Source: Anaerolineaceae bacterium
Lineage (GTDB): Bacteria; Chloroflexota; Anaerolineae; Anaerolineales; Anaerolineaceae
Length of the DNA stretch: 8,359 nucleotides
Direction: 5' to 3'
Assembly: GCA_028699715.1 (NCBI GenBank)
Contig: JAQVUC010000038.1
Location: 1 to 8,359, forward strand
Below the pieces are notes generated by a model. It did not search any database and was not told the origin of the DNA. It saw nothing but the letters and a program-made list of their open reading frames with translations. The number at the start of each line of letters is the position of its first letter. The first letter of the stretch is position 1. Position numbers and translations under genes: made by a program. Below are positions 6,332 to 8,359 of the stretch, in pieces.

Positions 6332-7606
6332 ATGGATAAGAAAATTGGCTTTCACTACTTTCAAGATCTGAATCATTATCAGACCAGAGACCTGGCACTT
6401 TGGCAGCCTGAGTTGGAATCGCTTCAGGCTGGTTGGTTGGTTCTAAAAGCCAGCCCCTCTTATGCCATCCCGGAAGAATTTGTAACCGGTATGGTCAATT
6501 CAGGTATTCAACCCATCATTCACTTCGATTTCGCAGTTAATTCAGATGTAAGGGCAGAAGACCTGCGCATCTTGTTATCCTCTTACGCAAAATGGGGAGT
6601 CAAGTACGTGATCTTCTTCGATAAGCCCAACATGAAATCAGCCTGGGTGAAGGATTCCTGGTCTCAAGGCGATCTGGTGGAACGCTTCCTTGATCGCTAC
6701 TTACCTTTTGTTCGGGCTGCTGAGCAAAATGGTCTCATCCCGGTTTTTCCTCCTTTGCAACCTGGTGGAGATTACTGGGATCTCTCCTTCTTGAAAAAAG
6801 TTCTGGATTTAGTCAAACAACGTCGTTCCCTCGATTTTGTTTCAAACCTCCACATTGCAGTTAGTTCGCAAACGTTCAACCACCCCCTTAGTTGGGGAGC
6901 TGGCGGGCAGCGAAATTGGAAAGTGCCCAGACCTTACTCCAAAACCGAATTGGGCGAAGAGGATCATATCGGGTTCAATACCTGGCAGTGGTACGCGGAT
7001 CTGGTCCACAGCATCCTCAACATTGATCCAAAAATGTTCTTATTCTATTTTGGCAGTTCTGACACTCGCAGTAGTGTCCTTGATCCATCAGTTACCTTTG
7101 AAGAATTGATTGATTTTGCCCTCAGCCCAGCCGAAGAAGCTGGAAGAGTAGCAGATCAAAAAAGGAATATTCTGGGTTGTCTCTTCTGGATCCTGAGTTC
7201 AAACGAAGAAAACAAAGAAGGCACTACAGCGTTCTTTGATGTGAATGGCAAGCCTAAACATGCTGCCATTCCAGCTTATAAACAAAAGATCGAACATACC
7301 AGAAAACAAAAACTCGAATACGTTGTTGCAGATAAGTTGGCAGAGTGGATTTACCCCATCGACCATTACTTATTGCTGCCGTCCTATGAATGGGGCATCC
7401 CGGAAAACACACTTGACCGTATTCGCCCGATCATCAGAGACTCACGCCCCACCATCGGCTTTTCTTTGATTGAAGCCACAAATGCCCGCAAGGTCACCAT
7501 CTGGAATGAGAATGGTGCCTTTAGCTCCCAAGATATTGATATATTACGAGAGGCCGGCTGCCTGATTGATGAACAAATCATCAACAGCGTCGGGATCCCT
7601 GTCTGA
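6332..7606 (+). CDS. Uncharacterised glycosidase-like TIM-barrel protein lacking expected catalytic residues, upstream of ftsZ
   Basis: This 424-residue protein has no signal peptide or membrane segment. I could not assign it to a named family. Alternating strands and helices suggest a (beta/alpha)8 barrel at about 4-310. Strands I read are GFHYF at 6-10, AGWLVLKASP at 33-42, IQPIIHFD at 59-66, VKYVIFFDKPN at 90-100, GLIPVFPP at 134-141 and ILGCLFWILSS before residue 300. Strand 4 resembles the clan-A glycosidase strand that ends in NEPN, but reads DKPN (97-100). Where the clan-A nucleophile strand would end (TExG) the protein reads FLFYFGSSD (236-244). Both catalytic Glu therefore seem absent. 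A second alpha/beta module spans about 330-424 (HYLLLPSYEWG at 345-355). An in-frame TTG at 6320 would add four residues; neither start has a clear SD, and I chose the ATG. The gene is 16 bases from ftsZ, so the two are probably co-transcribed. Confidence 0.8.
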   Translation: MDKKIGFHYFQDLNHYQTRDLALWQPELESLQAGWLVLKASPSYAIPEEFVTGMVNSGIQPIIHFDFAVNSDVRAEDLRILLSSYAKWGVKYVIFFDKPNMKSAWVKDSWSQGDLVERFLDRYLPFVRAAEQNGLIPVFPPLQPGGDYWDLSFLKKVLDLVKQRRSLDFVSNLHIAVSSQTFNHPLSWGAGGQRNWKVPRPYSKTELGEEDHIGFNTWQWYADLVHSILNIDPKMFLFYFGSSDTRSSVLDPSVTFEELIDFALSPAEEAGRVADQKRNILGCLFWILSSNEENKEGTTAFFDVNGKPKHAAIPAYKQKIEHTRKQKLEYVVADKLAEWIYPIDHYLLLPSYEWGIPENTLDRIRPIIRDSRPTIGFSLIEATNARKVTIWNENGAFSSQDIDILREAGCLIDEQIINSVGIPV

Positions 7607-7610
7607 ACTG

Positions 7611-7616
7611 AAGGAG
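7611..7616 (+). promoter_or_regulatory. Shine-Dalgarno of ftsZ
   Basis: AAGGAG lies 6 bases before the ATG at 7623, which favours that start over the second in-frame ATG at 7629 (12-base spacer). It sits in the 16-base gap after the upstream stop codon (7604-7606), leaving no room for a terminator. Confidence 0.8.
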
Positions 7617-7622
7617 AATCAG

Positions 7623-8359
7623 ATGAATATGAACCAGTACCAAAATAGTAATCAGTCCAACCAGCGCACACCAAAAATTGTCGTTATCGGCCTTGGAGGC
7701 GGCGGCTCCAATGCTGTCAACCGCATGATCGAAAGCGGCATGCAAGGCGTAAACTTTGTTGCGGCTAATACAGACGCGCAGGCTTTGGCAACCAATCTGG
7801 CACCTGACAAGATCCAACTTGGGCCCAAATTGACGCGCGGCTTAGGCGCAGGAGGACTGCCCACGGTGGGTGAATCCGCTGCTGAAGAAAGTAACAAAGA
7901 GCTCGCAAGACTCCTTCAAGGCGCTGATATGGTTTTCCTTACAGCTGGAATGGGCGGTGGTACCGGTACAGGCTCAATCCCGATTGCAGCTAAAACCGCA
8001 AAAGCCTGTGGAGCGGTAACCGTTGCCATTGTCACCAAACCTTTCTCGTTTGAATTGGGCCGGCGTCAATCCAACGCAGTTTCGGGCCTGGAGAAGCTCC
8101 AGGAATATACTGATACCTTAATCGTTATTCCTAATGACAAACTCCTGGAAATCGCCCCACGTGATTTGCCGCTTGAATTGGCCTTTACGTTGGCTGATGA
8201 TGTGCTCAGGCAGGGTGTCCAAGGTATTTCTGAGTTGATAACAGAAACTGGTCTGATCAATGTTGATTTCTCCCACATCAAAAACATCATGACACGCGGC
8301 GGCGGCGCTTTGATGTCTATTGGAACCGGGAGCGGTCCGGACAAGGTCCATCAAGCTAT
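7623..8359 (+). CDS. ftsZ: Cell division protein FtsZ, N-terminal 245 residues (3' truncated by window edge)
   Basis: FtsZ is the tubulin-like GTPase that polymerises into the Z-ring at midcell. The frame is open to the right edge, showing 245 residues of a protein that is usually about 350-400. A short Asn/Gln-rich tail (2-14) precedes the GTPase domain. Visible elements are [16 protein letters not shown] (21-36), NTDAQAL (49-55), GAGGLPTVG (75-83), the tubulin signature GGGTGTGS (111-118), VTKPFSFE (137-144) and [12 protein letters not shown] (164-175). [11 protein letters not shown], start of the T7/synergy region, comes further on. Compared with common FtsZ, Asn of GAGGNP is Leu79, the Ala after the tubulin signature is Ser118, and the Gly after KPFxFE is Leu145. 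The GTP-contacting glycines are kept, so it is probably functional. No ftsA or ftsQ lies upstream; the uncharacterised barrel gene does. Confidence 0.96.
   Translation, partial: MNMNQYQNSNQSNQRTPKIVVIGLGGGGSNAVNRMIESGMQGVNFVAANTDAQALATNLAPDKIQLGPKLTRGLGAGGLPTVGESAAEESNKELARLLQGADMVFLTAGMGGGTGTGSIPIAAKTAKACGAVTVAIVTKPFSFELGRRQSNAVSGLEKLQEYTDTLIVIPNDKLLEIAPRDLPLELAFTLADDVLRQGVQGISELITETGLINVDFSHIKNIMTRGGGALMSIGTGSGPDKVHQA

Noticed and set aside
1..8359. Defence system, CRISPR array, prophage, insertion sequence or tRNA
   Set aside because: No repeat array, transposase, terminal repeats, phage gene or cloverleaf was seen. All space is taken by metabolic genes, an uncharacterised gene and ftsZ with short gaps.

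Overview
The window reads as a chromosomal segment of a Chloroflexota bacterium, most likely Anaerolineae. This is inferred from family resemblance: a very long GH13 protein with the DMVPNHMG / RFDAAMTL / LLAEAFW / NNPDE motif set, a DUF3536-type GH57 enzyme, an archaeal-like SCP2-type thiolase and a divergent FtsZ. No rRNA or other phylogenetic marker is present to confirm it. Gene density is high and gaps are short. I see no mobile element, CRISPR array, tRNA or rRNA.

Layout. (1) Bases 1-451, plus strand: the C-terminal end of a thiolase, cut by the left edge. (2) 508-3969, plus strand: a 1153-residue GH13 protein behind a strong ribosome binding site. Its intrinsic terminator (3992-4034) lies inside the 3' end of the next gene. 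(3) 6249 down to 3966, minus strand: a two-gene operon in which an atypical SDR/NAD-dependent epimerase-like protein is followed, after a 10-base gap, by a compact 460-residue GH57 enzyme. The GH57 stop codon overlaps the GH13 stop codon tail to tail. (4) 6250-6331: an 82-base divergent promoter region. On the minus side a perfect extended -10 sits so close to the epimerase ATG that the mRNA is probably leaderless. (5) 6332 to the right edge, plus strand: an uncharacterised glycosidase-like TIM-barrel protein followed 16 bases later by ftsZ, which is cut by the right edge.

How the genes may work together. GH13 and GH57 are the two alpha-glucan-active glycosidase families. Both proteins here lack a signal peptide, so a cytoplasmic role on storage or recycled alpha-glucan is plausible; substrates cannot be read from sequence. 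The epimerase-like protein is translated just ahead of GH57, but its substrate is unknown. The thiolase belongs to the type used for acetoacetyl-CoA formation or other CoA metabolism and has no evident link to the glycosidases. The gene ahead of ftsZ is the most intriguing: it looks like a clan-A glycosidase barrel in which both expected catalytic glutamates are absent, and it is apparently co-transcribed with the cell-division gene.
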